Shown: positions 1 through 6,210 of the stretch, one piece after another
Numbering within the stretch: position 1 is the first letter of the stretch
Layout: every line of letters starts with the position of its first letter
Origin: Flavobacterium psychrophilum
GTDB lineage: Bacteria; Bacteroidota; Bacteroidia; Flavobacteriales; Flavobacteriaceae
Length of the DNA stretch: 21,636 nucleotides
Reading direction: 5' to 3'
Assembly (NCBI GenBank): GCA_945897545.1
Contig: CAMDGJ010000021.1
Span: 1-21,636 of the forward strand
Notes under the pieces: model-generated
What the model was told of the DNA's origin: nothing
Database searches by the model: none
The model's input: the letters and a program-made list of their open reading frames with translations, nothing else
Translations under genes and position numbers: made by a program

Positions 1-46
1 CTGACTCATAATCAGTAGGTGCTTGGTTCGATTCCAAGTGGGACCA
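1..46 (+). tRNA. 3' part of a tRNA with CAU anticodon (Met or Ile2)
   Basis: The window opens inside the anticodon stem. CTGA (1-4) pairs with TCAG (12-15) around the loop CTCATAA, so the anticodon is CAT. The T arm is CTTGG (22-26), loop TTCGATT, CCAAG (34-38). The acceptor 3' strand TGGGACC is at 39-45 with discriminator A46. CCA is not encoded, since the next bases are CAA. The 5' half lies outside the window, so elongator tRNA-Met and the lysidine-modified tRNA-Ile2 cannot be separated, as both can carry this loop. Confidence 0.88.
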
Positions 47-50
47 CAAT

Positions 51-88
51 AAGTCCCACGAAATTATTTATTTCGTGGGACTTTTTTT
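51..88 (+). terminator. Intrinsic terminator of the CAU tRNA
   Basis: A perfect 14-base-pair hairpin (51-64 with 70-83, 5-base loop) is followed by a T run at 82-88. It starts five bases after the tRNA end. The stem contains GTCCCAC/GTGGGAC, which echoes the tRNA 3' end GTGGGAC at 38-44. Confidence 0.9.
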
Positions 89-249
89 ATAAAACAAAGT
101 TTAATTCTATTTTATCGACAAAAGACGGTTTTTAATTGATATACATATTGGAGTGTGTCAAATAAATATTTAATTTTACAAGTACTATTTATTAGTAAAA
201 GTAGTTATAGATAATAAATTAATTACTGAGACTGATTTACCAAATAAGT

Positions 250-483
250 ATGAAGACGATGGCAAGAAGGTTTTTTATTGCAATCATATACCTTTTTGGT
301 GTTGTAATTGCATTTGCTGCGCCAAATCCTCCATCTCCGGGATATAAAGCACCACCACCTCCACCTGGATTGCCTATTAATGAAGACATTTTTATGGTAT
401 TGATTATAGCACTATTGTTCGGATTATTTGTCATTTTTAGACATCAGATAAAATTTACATCAAACTCAAAATCTCCTTTTTAA
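250..483 (+). CDS. Small Pro-rich single-pass membrane protein, PID-CTERM-like tail
   Basis: A 77-residue protein. Residues 1-23 look like a signal peptide: basic MKTMARR, then a hydrophobic stretch ending AFA before APNPP. A Pro-rich linker (25-42, with PPPPPGLPI) follows, then a hydrophobic segment (about 47-63) and a basic end (RHQIK). Bacteroidota encode many tiny proteins of this design with a GLPID motif before the last membrane segment, a layout that has been proposed as a sorting signal. Here the motif reads GLPIN. The start may be ATG 250 or ATG 259. No TAnnTTTG box was found upstream. The last 29 bases overlap the end of the convergent PH-SHOCT gene. Function unknown. Confidence 0.72.
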   Translation: MKTMARRFFIAIIYLFGVVIAFAAPNPPSPGYKAPPPPPGLPINEDIFMVLIIALLFGLFVIFRHQIKFTSNSKSPF

Positions 484-1141
484 GGACATCATATTCTCCT
501 TGTAAAATCAATCCGTTATCAAGAAGTTTTTTATAATTTTGAAGCTTTGTAAAAAGTTCATCTTGTGATAATTCGTTTGACAATTTTTCTAATGAAGTAG
601 CTGTGTTTTCAGCAATTTGGTCTACATTGTTTAAAACCATTGGCATTATTTCGGCATAATTTACTACTTCTTCCGTTTCCACTTCTTCGATTTCTTCCTT
701 AATAAACGTTGGAACTTGAATATTTGCTTCCTCGGCAACAATAGGGTTTTTCAACAAATCCAGTTGCTCTTTAGCAAAGGTTGAAATCTTTCTGGCTTGA
801 ATTTTCGGAATATAATCTATAGAAACTTGTATTTGTGTTTTGGTCGAAAACGAAAATTCGGAACCTAAAATATTTTCTTTCATAAAAGTCCCTTCAACTT
901 CATCCCATGCAAAATCGGTAAAGTTCATCGATAGCCCCATATTTTTGGGCTGACAAATGATGATTCGCTTGTTGGTCACTACTATGCTATCGGGAAAAAC
1001 CGTAAGTGCAGGTTTTTTTTGAACGGCTATATATCCTATTTCTTCGTTTTTCATCAATAAATCATTCAATTTTGAAGTGATTTTTTCGATAGCTTTCGGA
1101 TCCTGCTCCTCGTTTAGAAATTTTTTAAGATTATCAATCAT
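455..1141 (-). CDS. Bacterial PH-domain protein with C-terminal SHOCT domain
   Basis: A 228-residue protein without a signal peptide. About residues 25-120 look like a bacterial pleckstrin-homology fold: a hydrophobic strand with VTNKRIII, the usual landmark of bPH domains, then a second strand-rich half. An acidic linker (about 145-160, rich in EE and EEVE) follows. The last 35 residues fit the SHOCT domain (short C-terminal domain): leucine-spaced KLQNYKKLLDNGLI, then a tyrosine/leucine helix ending KKEILSLM. PH-SHOCT proteins are usually cytosolic or membrane-associated and of unknown role; SHOCT is thought to mediate oligomerisation. A TACTTTTG promoter box lies 34 bases upstream. Assignment rests on motif recognition only. 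Confidence 0.78.
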   Translation of the reverse strand: MIDNLKKFLNEEQDPKAIEKITSKLNDLLMKNEEIGYIAVQKKPALTVFPDSIVVTNKRIIICQPKNMGLSMNFTDFAWDEVEGTFMKENILGSEFSFSTKTQIQVSIDYIPKIQARKISTFAKEQLDLLKNPIVAEEANIQVPTFIKEEIEEVETEEVVNYAEIMPMVLNNVDQIAENTATSLEKLSNELSQDELFTKLQNYKKLLDNGLILQGEYDVLKKEILSLM

Positions 1142-1175
1142 GGTTTAGTGTTTGAATGTGTTCAGAAATGTTTTG

Positions 1176-1183
1176 CAAAAGTA
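1176..1183 (-). promoter_or_regulatory. -7 promoter box for the PH-SHOCT gene
   Basis: The minus strand reads TACTTTTG, a match to Bacteroidota TAnnTTTG, about 34 bases upstream of the ATG at 1141. No good -33 TTG was found at 19-21 bases spacing. Confidence 0.5.
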
Positions 1184-1241
1184 ATGCCTAATTCTTTATG
1201 TTTTAATACAATTTTTTTCAAAATGTACTCGAACTGAAGAA

Positions 1242-1610
1242 TTAATCTATTTCGAGAATTTCGCTTTGCTGTTTTTTTGTTAAACGTTTAAAAATTAAAT
1301 TGTAGGAATCATCTATTAAATCTTTTACAAATTTATCAGGAACTTCGTTATTTATGACAACCGTATTCCAATGCACTTTGCTCATATGGAATGCTGGTTG
1401 AATATCGCTATATTGGGCTCGCAGTTCTTGCGCATAATCTTGGTCATATTTCAAATTGACCGAAGGCTCTCCTTTTCCCCATTGATTTAAAGACGAAAGA
1501 GCAAACATTTTTCCACCCACTTTAAAAACTAAAGTATCCTGATCCAATGGGAAATGTTCAGTTACACCTCCCTTGGACAAGCAATACTCGTAGTAGGTTT
1601 CTAGATTCAT
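1242..1610 (-). CDS. MmcQ/YjbR family protein
   Basis: A 122-residue protein spanning the usual length of the MmcQ/YjbR (DUF419) family, small proteins with a CyaY-like fold suggested to bind DNA. Landmarks are the N-terminal helix LETYYEYCLSKGG, the strand pair around TLVFKVGGKMFAL, the WGKGEPSVNLK segment, and the conserved H-M-S-K-V-H-W-N-T-V stretch (about residues 75-84) before the closing helix with LIDDSYNLIFKRLTKKQ. It lies 96 bases after hemW on the same strand, separated by a repeat-rich spacer, so co-transcription is possible but not certain. Cellular function is not established for the family. Confidence 0.88.
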   Translation of the reverse strand: MNLETYYEYCLSKGGVTEHFPLDQDTLVFKVGGKMFALSSLNQWGKGEPSVNLKYDQDYAQELRAQYSDIQPAFHMSKVHWNTVVINNEVPDKFVKDLIDDSYNLIFKRLTKKQQSEILEID

Positions 1611-1626
1611 ACTGTTTTTAATTTAA

Positions 1627-1702
1627 TCACAGGGTTTGCAAAGAATGCACGAAGCATCCAAAGGGTAGTGAACTTAGTGCTTTCTTCGTGTTCTTTGTGG
1701 TT
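1627..1702. repeat. Imperfect inverted repeat of CACAAAG/CACGAAG type
   Basis: The spacer between hemW and the mmcQ gene holds a left arm (about 1627-1656, with GCAAAGAATGCACGAAGCA) and a right arm (about 1679-1702) that reads in reverse CCACAAAGAACACGAAG followed by AAAGCA. The arms are imperfect complements. Strings of CACAAAG/CACGAAG units are widespread in Bacteroidota intergenic DNA. Confidence 0.6.
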
Positions 1703-1706
1703 GAGT

Positions 1707-2840
1707 TTATTTCAAATTTAAATAAAACAAATCACTCGCAATTCCATCTGTCAAAAATTTTCCTTTGGGGGTTGGTTTTAAAATCTCGTTTTCAACATAC
1801 AGAAAGTTGTCTACAATATATTTCTGCGCTTGCTTTTGCAAATAGTCTAAATAGGTGTTTCCAAATTCCTTTTCAATTCTTTCCAAAGAAACGCCCCAAA
1901 TGGTTCGCAAACCGGTCATAACGTATTCGTTATAGCGGTCGGTTTTGGATAAAATTTCAATTTCGTTGGGCAATTTATTATCCTCCAAAGACTTTAAGTA
2001 CTTTGCATTATTCGAAACATTCCAACTGCGGGAAATCCCGTTATAACTATGTGCTGAAGGGCCAATTCCGATGTATTTTTTTCCTAACCAATAAGCCGAA
2101 TTGTTCTTAGAAAAGTAATTCTCCTTCCCGAAATTTGACAATTCGTAATGAATAAACCCGTTTTTTTCAAGTGTTTCAACTAAAATCTGAAAATGTGCTT
2201 CAGCAACCTCGTCATTGGGCTTGGCTATTTTTCCGGTTTGAATAAGTTTTTTCAAAGCCGTTTTGGGCTCCACTGTCAAAGCATAACTGGAAATGTGTGG
2301 AATGCCAAAAGACAAAGCGGTGTCAATATTTTGCTTCCACTTTTCGTTGCTCATTCCCGGAATTCCATAAATCAAATCAAGGGAAATATTATCGAAATAT
2401 TTTGTTGCTTCTTTAAGACATTCTATGGCTTCCGCCGAATTGTGCGCACGATTCATCATCGCTAAATCGTCTTCAAAAAAAGATTGGATCCCTATGGAAA
2501 GGCGATTGATTCCGATTTTTGAAAGTTCTATCAAATATTCTTTCGATAAATCATCAGGATTGGCTTCGAGCGTGATTTCTGGGTTAGGAGAAACTTTATA
2601 ATTTTCATAAATCGTGTTAATCTGCAATCTCAAATCTGCAATCTGCAATCTGCTTGGCGTTCCTCCACCGAAATAAATGGTTTCTACAACCTCATTATCA
2701 AACTCATTTTTTCGCATAGAAATTTCCTTAGCTAAAGCCAAAACCATTTCATCCTTTTTCTTCATCGAAGTCGAAAAATGAAAGTCGCAATAATGACAAG
2801 CCTGCTTGCAAAAAGGGATATGGATGTAGATTCCGGACAT
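1707..2840 (-). CDS. hemW: Radical SAM heme chaperone HemW
   Basis: A 377-residue protein of the HemN/HemW radical SAM family. The [4Fe-4S]-binding motif CxxxCxxC is at C11, C15 and C18 in IHIPFCKQACHYCDFHF, and the SAM-binding GGGTPS is at 58-63. The HemW layout follows (EANPDD, RLSIGIQSF, DLIYGIPG), and the C-terminal HemN-type domain is present. HemW lacks the extra N-terminal part and the fourth motif cysteine of HemN coproporphyrinogen dehydrogenase and is thought to pass heme to client proteins. Residues 63-74 (RLQIADLRLQIN) are encoded by five heptamers and look like an in-frame repeat insertion just after GGGTPS. It is the third gene of the ruvC-side block. Confidence 0.93.
   Translation of the reverse strand: MSGIYIHIPFCKQACHYCDFHFSTSMKKKDEMVLALAKEISMRKNEFDNEVVETIYFGGGTPSRLQIADLRLQINTIYENYKVSPNPEITLEANPDDLSKEYLIELSKIGINRLSIGIQSFFEDDLAMMNRAHNSAEAIECLKEATKYFDNISLDLIYGIPGMSNEKWKQNIDTALSFGIPHISSYALTVEPKTALKKLIQTGKIAKPNDEVAEAHFQILVETLEKNGFIHYELSNFGKENYFSKNNSAYWLGKKYIGIGPSAHSYNGISRSWNVSNNAKYLKSLEDNKLPNEIEILSKTDRYNEYVMTGLRTIWGVSLERIEKEFGNTYLDYLQKQAQKYIVDNFLYVENEILKPTPKGKFLTDGIASDLFYLNLK
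2619..2653. repeat. Five-heptamer array inside hemW
   Basis: 35 bases read as AATCTGC, AATCTCA, AATCTGC, AATCTGC, AATCTGC on the plus strand. On the coding strand the unit is GCAGATT. It is read through in frame as residues 63-74 of HemW. The same GCAGATT unit occurs twice in the intergenic hairpin at 8621-8670. Confidence 0.9.
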
Positions 2841-2851
2841 AGTAGTAATTA

Positions 2852-2994
2852 GTATTCAGTTTTTTAGTGGTCAGTTAGGAAAGTGTTCAGTGGTCAGTTT
2901 TGAGGAAGTAGTCAGTGGTCAGTTTTTCAGTGTTCAGAATTATAAAATTTTCTCACAATATTACTGAGTACTAAAAAACTGACCACTGACTACT
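2852..2994. repeat. GTnnTCA repeat cluster with 25-bp inverted arms
   Basis: The hemW/four-helix spacer is made of GTnnTCA units: GTATTCA at 2852, then GTGGTCA, GTGTTCA, GTGGTCA, GTAGTCA, GTGGTCA and GTGTTCA up to 2936. The 25-base arm at 2907-2931 is matched in reverse complement by 2970-2994 at 24 of 25 positions, around a 38-base loop. The right arm runs into the four-helix gene and supplies its TAG stop (2990-2992). Confidence 0.9.
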
Positions 2995-3361
2995 CCTTCT
3001 TTACTCCGAACTTCTCAGGATTTAATATCATATAATTAATAAGTTTTCCTATTTCAATTCCTTCTGATGTAAGTTCTTGATAAATTGTCTCGGAGATATA
3101 TTTACAAGCAAGTGCAAATTCTAACCAAACTTGCGTTTCTGAATTTTCGCCGTCAGAATCAGTTAATTTACTATGAAAAAGTTTTGGATAAATTCTCTTC
3201 CTGTACGATTCTGCAATGGTAACAGGAACACTTCTTGAGGAACGTCTAATTTGATCTGTCAAAGAATAAGTCTCTTCTTTTGGAAAGGTTTTAGTAATTT
3301 CAAAAATTCTCATTGCCAATGAAAAGGACTTTTTATAGGCTAACAAATCTTGATATCTCAT
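2990..3361 (-). CDS. Four-helix-bundle protein (S23 / 23S IVS-encoded protein family)
   Basis: A 123-residue protein of the S23-like four-helix-bundle family, first seen in intervening sequences of 23S rRNA and related to the Avd accessory protein of diversity-generating retroelements. Landmarks are an N-terminal YQDLLAYKKSFSLAMRIFEITKTFP, then LTDQIRRSSRSVPVTIAES, a WLEFALACKYI-type third helix and a final helix. I chose the ATG at 3361. The frame is open up to an ATG at 3466, but those extra 35 codons run through repeat DNA and the family normally begins near this point. No rRNA, reverse transcriptase or variable repeat is nearby. It sits between ruvC and hemW with related repeats on both sides. 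Function unknown; an RNA-associated or mobile-cassette role is inference. Confidence 0.88.
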   Translation of the reverse strand: MRYQDLLAYKKSFSLAMRIFEITKTFPKEETYSLTDQIRRSSRSVPVTIAESYRKRIYPKLFHSKLTDSDGENSETQVWLEFALACKYISETIYQELTSEGIEIGKLINYMILNPEKFGVKKE

Positions 3362-3442
3362 ACGATCTATTTTTAAATTAAATATCCTCTTTTTACTATT
3401 ACAACAGAAAACTAAAAGCTCAACACTTTCTATACCAACATA

Positions 3443-3475
3443 ACTGAATACTAAAAATCTGAACACTGAACACTA
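3443..3475. repeat. GTnnTCA repeat at the end of ruvC
   Basis: On the minus strand, TAG is followed by GTGTTCA-type units (TGAACAC twice on the plus strand at 3460-3473, TGAATAC at 3445-3451) separated by an ATTTTTA unit. This is the same family, in the same orientation, as the copy that follows the four-helix gene. It supplies the ruvC stop codon TAG (3473-3475). Confidence 0.85.
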
Positions 3476-4027
3476 CTTTTTAACTCTTTCTTCGTTCTGC
3501 TTTACAAAAGCATCCCAACCGGAATAACTTTTCTCGCCAACCACTTTTCCGGAATTAAAAAAATGACAAACCGCCGCCGCCAATCCATCGGTAGAATCCA
3601 GATTTTTTGGCAATTCTTTTAAGCCTAATAATTGTTGGAGCATTTTGGCGACTTGTTCCTTGCTGGCGTTTCCGTTTCCGGTAATGGCCATTTTTATTTT
3701 TTTGGGTTCGTATTCGGTGATGGGAATATCTCGCGAAAGTCCTGCCGCCATTGCCACGCCTTGTGCTCTTCCTAGTTTCAGCATCGATTGTACATTCTTT
3801 CCAAAAAACGGTGCTTCAATCGCAATTTCATCTGGATTGTGGGTGTCAATAAGTTCAATGGTTCGCTCAAAAATTATTTTCAGTTTTTGATAATGATTGT
3901 CATATTTAGACAATTGTAATTCGTTGAGTTGGATAAAATGCATATTTTTACCAACTATTTTTATGATGCCAAAACCCATGATTGTGGTTCCAGGGTCGAT
4001 GCCTAATATGATGCGTTCGTTTGCCAA
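3473..4027 (-). CDS. ruvC: Crossover junction endodeoxyribonuclease RuvC
   Basis: A 184-residue protein close to the usual RuvC length (about 170-185). It resolves Holliday junctions as a dimer working with RuvAB. The four acidic catalytic residues are visible: D11 in LGIDPGTT, E71 in [11 protein letters not shown], and D144 and D147 in the [15 protein letters not shown] segment. The [10 protein letters not shown] stretch (88-96) and [19 protein letters not shown] (105-123) are typical of the family. It heads the minus-strand block (ruvC, four-helix gene, hemW, mmcQ). The stop codon coincides with the first bases of a repeat, so the extreme C-terminus (ERVKK) may have been altered by repeat insertion. 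Confidence 0.96.
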   Translation of the reverse strand: MANERIILGIDPGTTIMGFGIIKIVGKNMHFIQLNELQLSKYDNHYQKLKIIFERTIELIDTHNPDEIAIEAPFFGKNVQSMLKLGRAQGVAMAAGLSRDIPITEYEPKKIKMAITGNGNASKEQVAKMLQQLLGLKELPKNLDSTDGLAAAVCHFFNSGKVVGEKSYSGWDAFVKQNEERVKK

Positions 4028-4044
4028 TTTTCTCTATTTATCAA

Positions 4045-4073
4045 ACCTCATAGGTTTTAAAAACCTATGAGGT
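4045..4073. repeat. 29-base palindrome, copy A (11-7-11)
   Basis: Arms ACCTCATAGGT (4045-4055) and ACCTATGAGGT (4063-4073) are perfect complements around TTTAAAA, and extend outward by AA/TT. It lies between the divergent ruvC and flippase genes, so it is unlikely to be a simple terminator. It shares length, loop and framework with the copy at 16620-16648. Confidence 0.85.
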
Positions 4074-4109
4074 TTCTTAAACTTGTAGATTTTATGTTCC
4101 TTTGCAAGG

Positions 4110-5066
4110 ATGATTTCAATTCCTCACAAAGCTAAACAATTCCTCGTACTTCTGATCAAACTTTTGATTGTTGGTGGTGCATTTTACTTTATTTACAACC
4201 AACTTGCAAATAACGACAAGCTCGATTGGGAGAAATTTATTGTTCTGTTCCAAAAAAATCAATCAGTGGCAGGAATTGGTTTTATCGTATTGTTGAGTGT
4301 TTTGAATCGTTATTTCGAAATTTTGAAATGGCAAAATTTAGTTTCTTATCTTCGTAAAATATCTTTAGCAGAAGCAAGCAAACAAGTGCTTGGATCTCTA
4401 ACAGCAGGATTATTTACCCCAAACGGTCTAGGCGAATACGCCGGAAAAGCATTATTTTTTGAAAAATCGAAAACTAAAAAAATCGTGTTCCTAAATTTGA
4501 TTTGCAACGGCATCCAGATGATTTTGTCGATTGTTTTTGGGACAATTGGGTTATGGGTGTTAGGTTATGGGTTTTGGGTTTTGATTATTTTTTTATCCGC
4601 TTTTGCCCTTTGGATTTTAGGATTTGGATTAAAAAAATTCAAAATCAAAGGATATTCCATCGAAAAACTGCTCCATAAAACCAACGAAATTCCAAAATCG
4701 ATTCATCAAAAAAATATTTTTTTGGCGGTTTGTCGCTATTTGGTTTTTTCGTACCAATACTATTTTTTATTTTTGGCTTTTGATGTAGATTTGCCTTATT
4801 TCACTTTGATAGCAACTATTGCTAGTGTTTACTTTTTGGCTTCTTCATTACCTAGTTTTCAGTTTTTAGATTTTGCCGTAAAAGGAAGCGTTGCCGTTTA
4901 TTTCTTTGGTATTTTGGGCGTCAACGAATGGATTGTAGTTTTTATTTCAACTTTGATGTGGTTTTTGAACGTAGTTTTACCTGTTATAATTGGCAGCTAT
5001 TATGTAATGAATTTTAGCCCCCTTTCCCCCAAAGGGGGAATTAATAAACTTAATCAAAACGGATGA
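4110..5066 (+). CDS. Flippase-like / LPG synthase TM-domain (UPF0104) membrane protein
   Basis: A 318-residue integral membrane protein with about seven to eight hydrophobic segments. It fits the lysylphosphatidylglycerol-synthase transmembrane / UPF0104 family, with the family stretch around residues 90-115 (SLTAGLFTPNGLGEYAGKALFF). Related proteins often sit beside glycosyltransferases and have been linked to lipid flipping or modification; the substrate here is unknown. Its last bases overlap the next gene by ATGA, which implies translational coupling. Two oddities are visible. Residues 146-158 (GLWVLGYGFWVLI) are encoded by a five-heptamer array. The C-terminal FSPLSPKGGINKLNQNG is encoded by a C/G-rich palindrome (5018-5038) and looks like a late tail extension. 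Confidence 0.85.
   Translation: MISIPHKAKQFLVLLIKLLIVGGAFYFIYNQLANNDKLDWEKFIVLFQKNQSVAGIGFIVLLSVLNRYFEILKWQNLVSYLRKISLAEASKQVLGSLTAGLFTPNGLGEYAGKALFFEKSKTKKIVFLNLICNGIQMILSIVFGTIGLWVLGYGFWVLIIFLSAFALWILGFGLKKFKIKGYSIEKLLHKTNEIPKSIHQKNIFLAVCRYLVFSYQYYFLFLAFDVDLPYFTLIATIASVYFLASSLPSFQFLDFAVKGSVAVYFFGILGVNEWIVVFISTLMWFLNVVLPVIIGSYYVMNFSPLSPKGGINKLNQNG
4547..4581. repeat. Five-heptamer array inside the flippase-like gene
   Basis: Units are TGGGTTA, TGGGTGT, TAGGTTA, TGGGTTT, TGGGTTT, giving 35 bases in all. They are translated as part of a membrane segment. Confidence 0.85.
5018..5038. repeat. C/G-rich palindrome in the 3' end of the flippase-like gene
   Basis: CCCCCTTT (5018-5025) pairs with AAAGGGGG (5031-5038) around CCCCC. 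It is a GC-rich island in AT-rich DNA. It encodes the PLSPKGG part of the C-terminal tail. Confidence 0.8.
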
Positions 5067-6160
5067 TTTTTGTTTTATTTATAATTACAATTCTGTATTG
5101 TCTGGCGATAATTGCCTTGATTTATGGGTTTACCAAAGTCAATTCCTTTAATGATCTCGGGCAAAAGCCAAAAACCAAATTCTCGATTGTAGTTCCTTTT
5201 CGGAATGAAGCCGAAAATCTGCCAATCCTTTTAGACAGTTTTTCAAAATTGAATTATCCGAATGATTTGTTTGAAGTTATTCTGGTTGATGATTGTACTA
5301 GTGAAGAGTTTAAAGTTCATAGTTTAAAGTTTAAAGTTTCGATTATAAAGAATATTCGGGTTTCGAATTCACCAAAGAAAGATGCGATTACAACAGCAAT
5401 TCAAAGCGTAAATAACGATTGGATTATTACAACCGACGCAGATTGTGTAGTTAATAAAAACTGGTTATTAGCATTAGATAATTATATTCAACTTCATAAA
5501 GTTTTGATGATTGCTGGCGCTGTTACTTATGATTGTGAGAATTCTTTTTTGCATCATTTTCAGCAATTGGATTTGGCAAGTTTGCAAGGTGCAACTATTG
5601 GAAGTTTTGGTTTGAGAAAAGGTTTTATGTGCAATGGTGCCAACTTTGCTTACACCAAATCTTTTTTTCAAGAGCTGAATGGTTTCGAAGGAAATGACAC
5701 CCTTGCTAGTGGCGACGATGTTTTTTTATTGCAAAAAGCGATTGCGAGATTTCCTGTAAAAGTTCATTATTTAAAATCTGGAAATAATATTGTAATCACA
5801 AAAGCTATGGACGATTGGAAATCTTTATTTTACCAAAGAGTCCGTTGGGCTTCGAAAACGGGTTCTTATCAGAGCAGTTTTGGAAAAGGATTAGGTTTAT
5901 TGGTTTTTGGAGGAAATTTGTGTTGGGTGTTGGGTGTTGGGTGTTGGGTGTTGGGTTTTATTCCGTTTCCAAATATCGTTTTGTTGTCCCTTTTTAAATT
6001 TATTGTTGATGCAGTTTTGATTTATAAAGCAAATTATTTCTTGACAAAAAATAGAATGCGTTATTTGATTTTGAGCAGTGTATTCTATCCTTTTTTTAGC
6101 ATGAGCGTGGCTTTGTATTCTTTGTTTGGAAAATATGAATGGAAAGGAAGACGGTTTTAA
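5063..6160 (+). CDS. Family 2 glycosyltransferase, membrane-anchored
   Basis: A 365-residue processive-type GT2 enzyme. An N-terminal membrane anchor (1-24) precedes the GT-A domain: FSIVVPFRNEAENL (40-53), VDD at 75-77, the metal-binding DxD at D125-A-D127, GDD at 217-219, and the acceptor-site QRVRW (258-262). Two to three C-terminal membrane segments follow (about 277-355). It starts inside the end of the flippase-like gene (ATGA), so both products probably act in one step of lipid or envelope glycan modification; the sugar and acceptor cannot be read from the sequence. Residues 82-93 (EFKVHSLKFKVS) and 286-297 (NLCWVLGVGCWV) are encoded by five-heptamer arrays and look like inserts. Confidence 0.9.
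   Translation: MIFVLFIITILYCLAIIALIYGFTKVNSFNDLGQKPKTKFSIVVPFRNEAENLPILLDSFSKLNYPNDLFEVILVDDCTSEEFKVHSLKFKVSIIKNIRVSNSPKKDAITTAIQSVNNDWIITTDADCVVNKNWLLALDNYIQLHKVLMIAGAVTYDCENSFLHHFQQLDLASLQGATIGSFGLRKGFMCNGANFAYTKSFFQELNGFEGNDTLASGDDVFLLQKAIARFPVKVHYLKSGNNIVITKAMDDWKSLFYQRVRWASKTGSYQSSFGKGLGLLVFGGNLCWVLGVGCWVLGFIPFPNIVLLSLFKFIVDAVLIYKANYFLTKNRMRYLILSSVFYPFFSMSVALYSLFGKYEWKGRRF
5307..5341. repeat. Five-heptamer array 1 inside the GT2 gene
   Basis: Units are AGTTTAA, AGTTCAT, AGTTTAA, AGTTTAA and a decayed AGTTTCG. It encodes the stretch between the VDD motif and the next strand of the GT-A fold. Confidence 0.85.
5920..5954. repeat. Five-heptamer array 2 inside the GT2 gene
   Basis: Five perfect copies of GTGTTGG end to end. 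It encodes a WVLG repeat at the edge of a C-terminal membrane segment. Being perfect, it appears to be the youngest array in the window. Confidence 0.95.
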
Positions 6161-6162
6161 TT

Positions 6163-6203
6163 TTTTAAAGCTTCCAGCCTATTAAAGGCTGGAAGCTTTA
6201 AAA
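6163..6203. terminator. Bidirectional terminator between GT2 and lipoprotein genes
   Basis: A perfect 18-base-pair stem (6163-6180 with 6186-6203, 5-base loop) has T/A-rich edges on both sides. It lies between two convergent genes, just after the GT2 stop. Confidence 0.88.
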
Positions 6204-6210
6204 TTTATGT

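Noticed and set aside
1..88. Integration (att) site at the tRNA 3' end, from GTGGGAC occurring in tRNA and terminator
   Set aside because: Only seven bases are shared and no integrase or foreign genes follow.
2852..2994. Possible CRISPR array
   Set aside because: Units are 7-8 bases, spacers are absent and no cas gene is near; these are tandem and inverted short repeats.
2990..3361. Diversity-generating retroelement suggested by the Avd-like four-helix protein
   Set aside because: No reverse transcriptase, template repeat or variable repeat with adenine-biased changes is in the window.
2990..3466. Longer 158-residue form of the four-helix protein starting at 3466
   Set aside because: The extra N-terminus is translated repeat DNA and the family begins close to the ATG at 3361.
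4083..4104. Promoter TTG...TTCCTTTG before the flippase-like gene
   Set aside because: The -7 box has a mismatch and lies five bases before the ATG, which would put the start of transcription at or inside the start codon.
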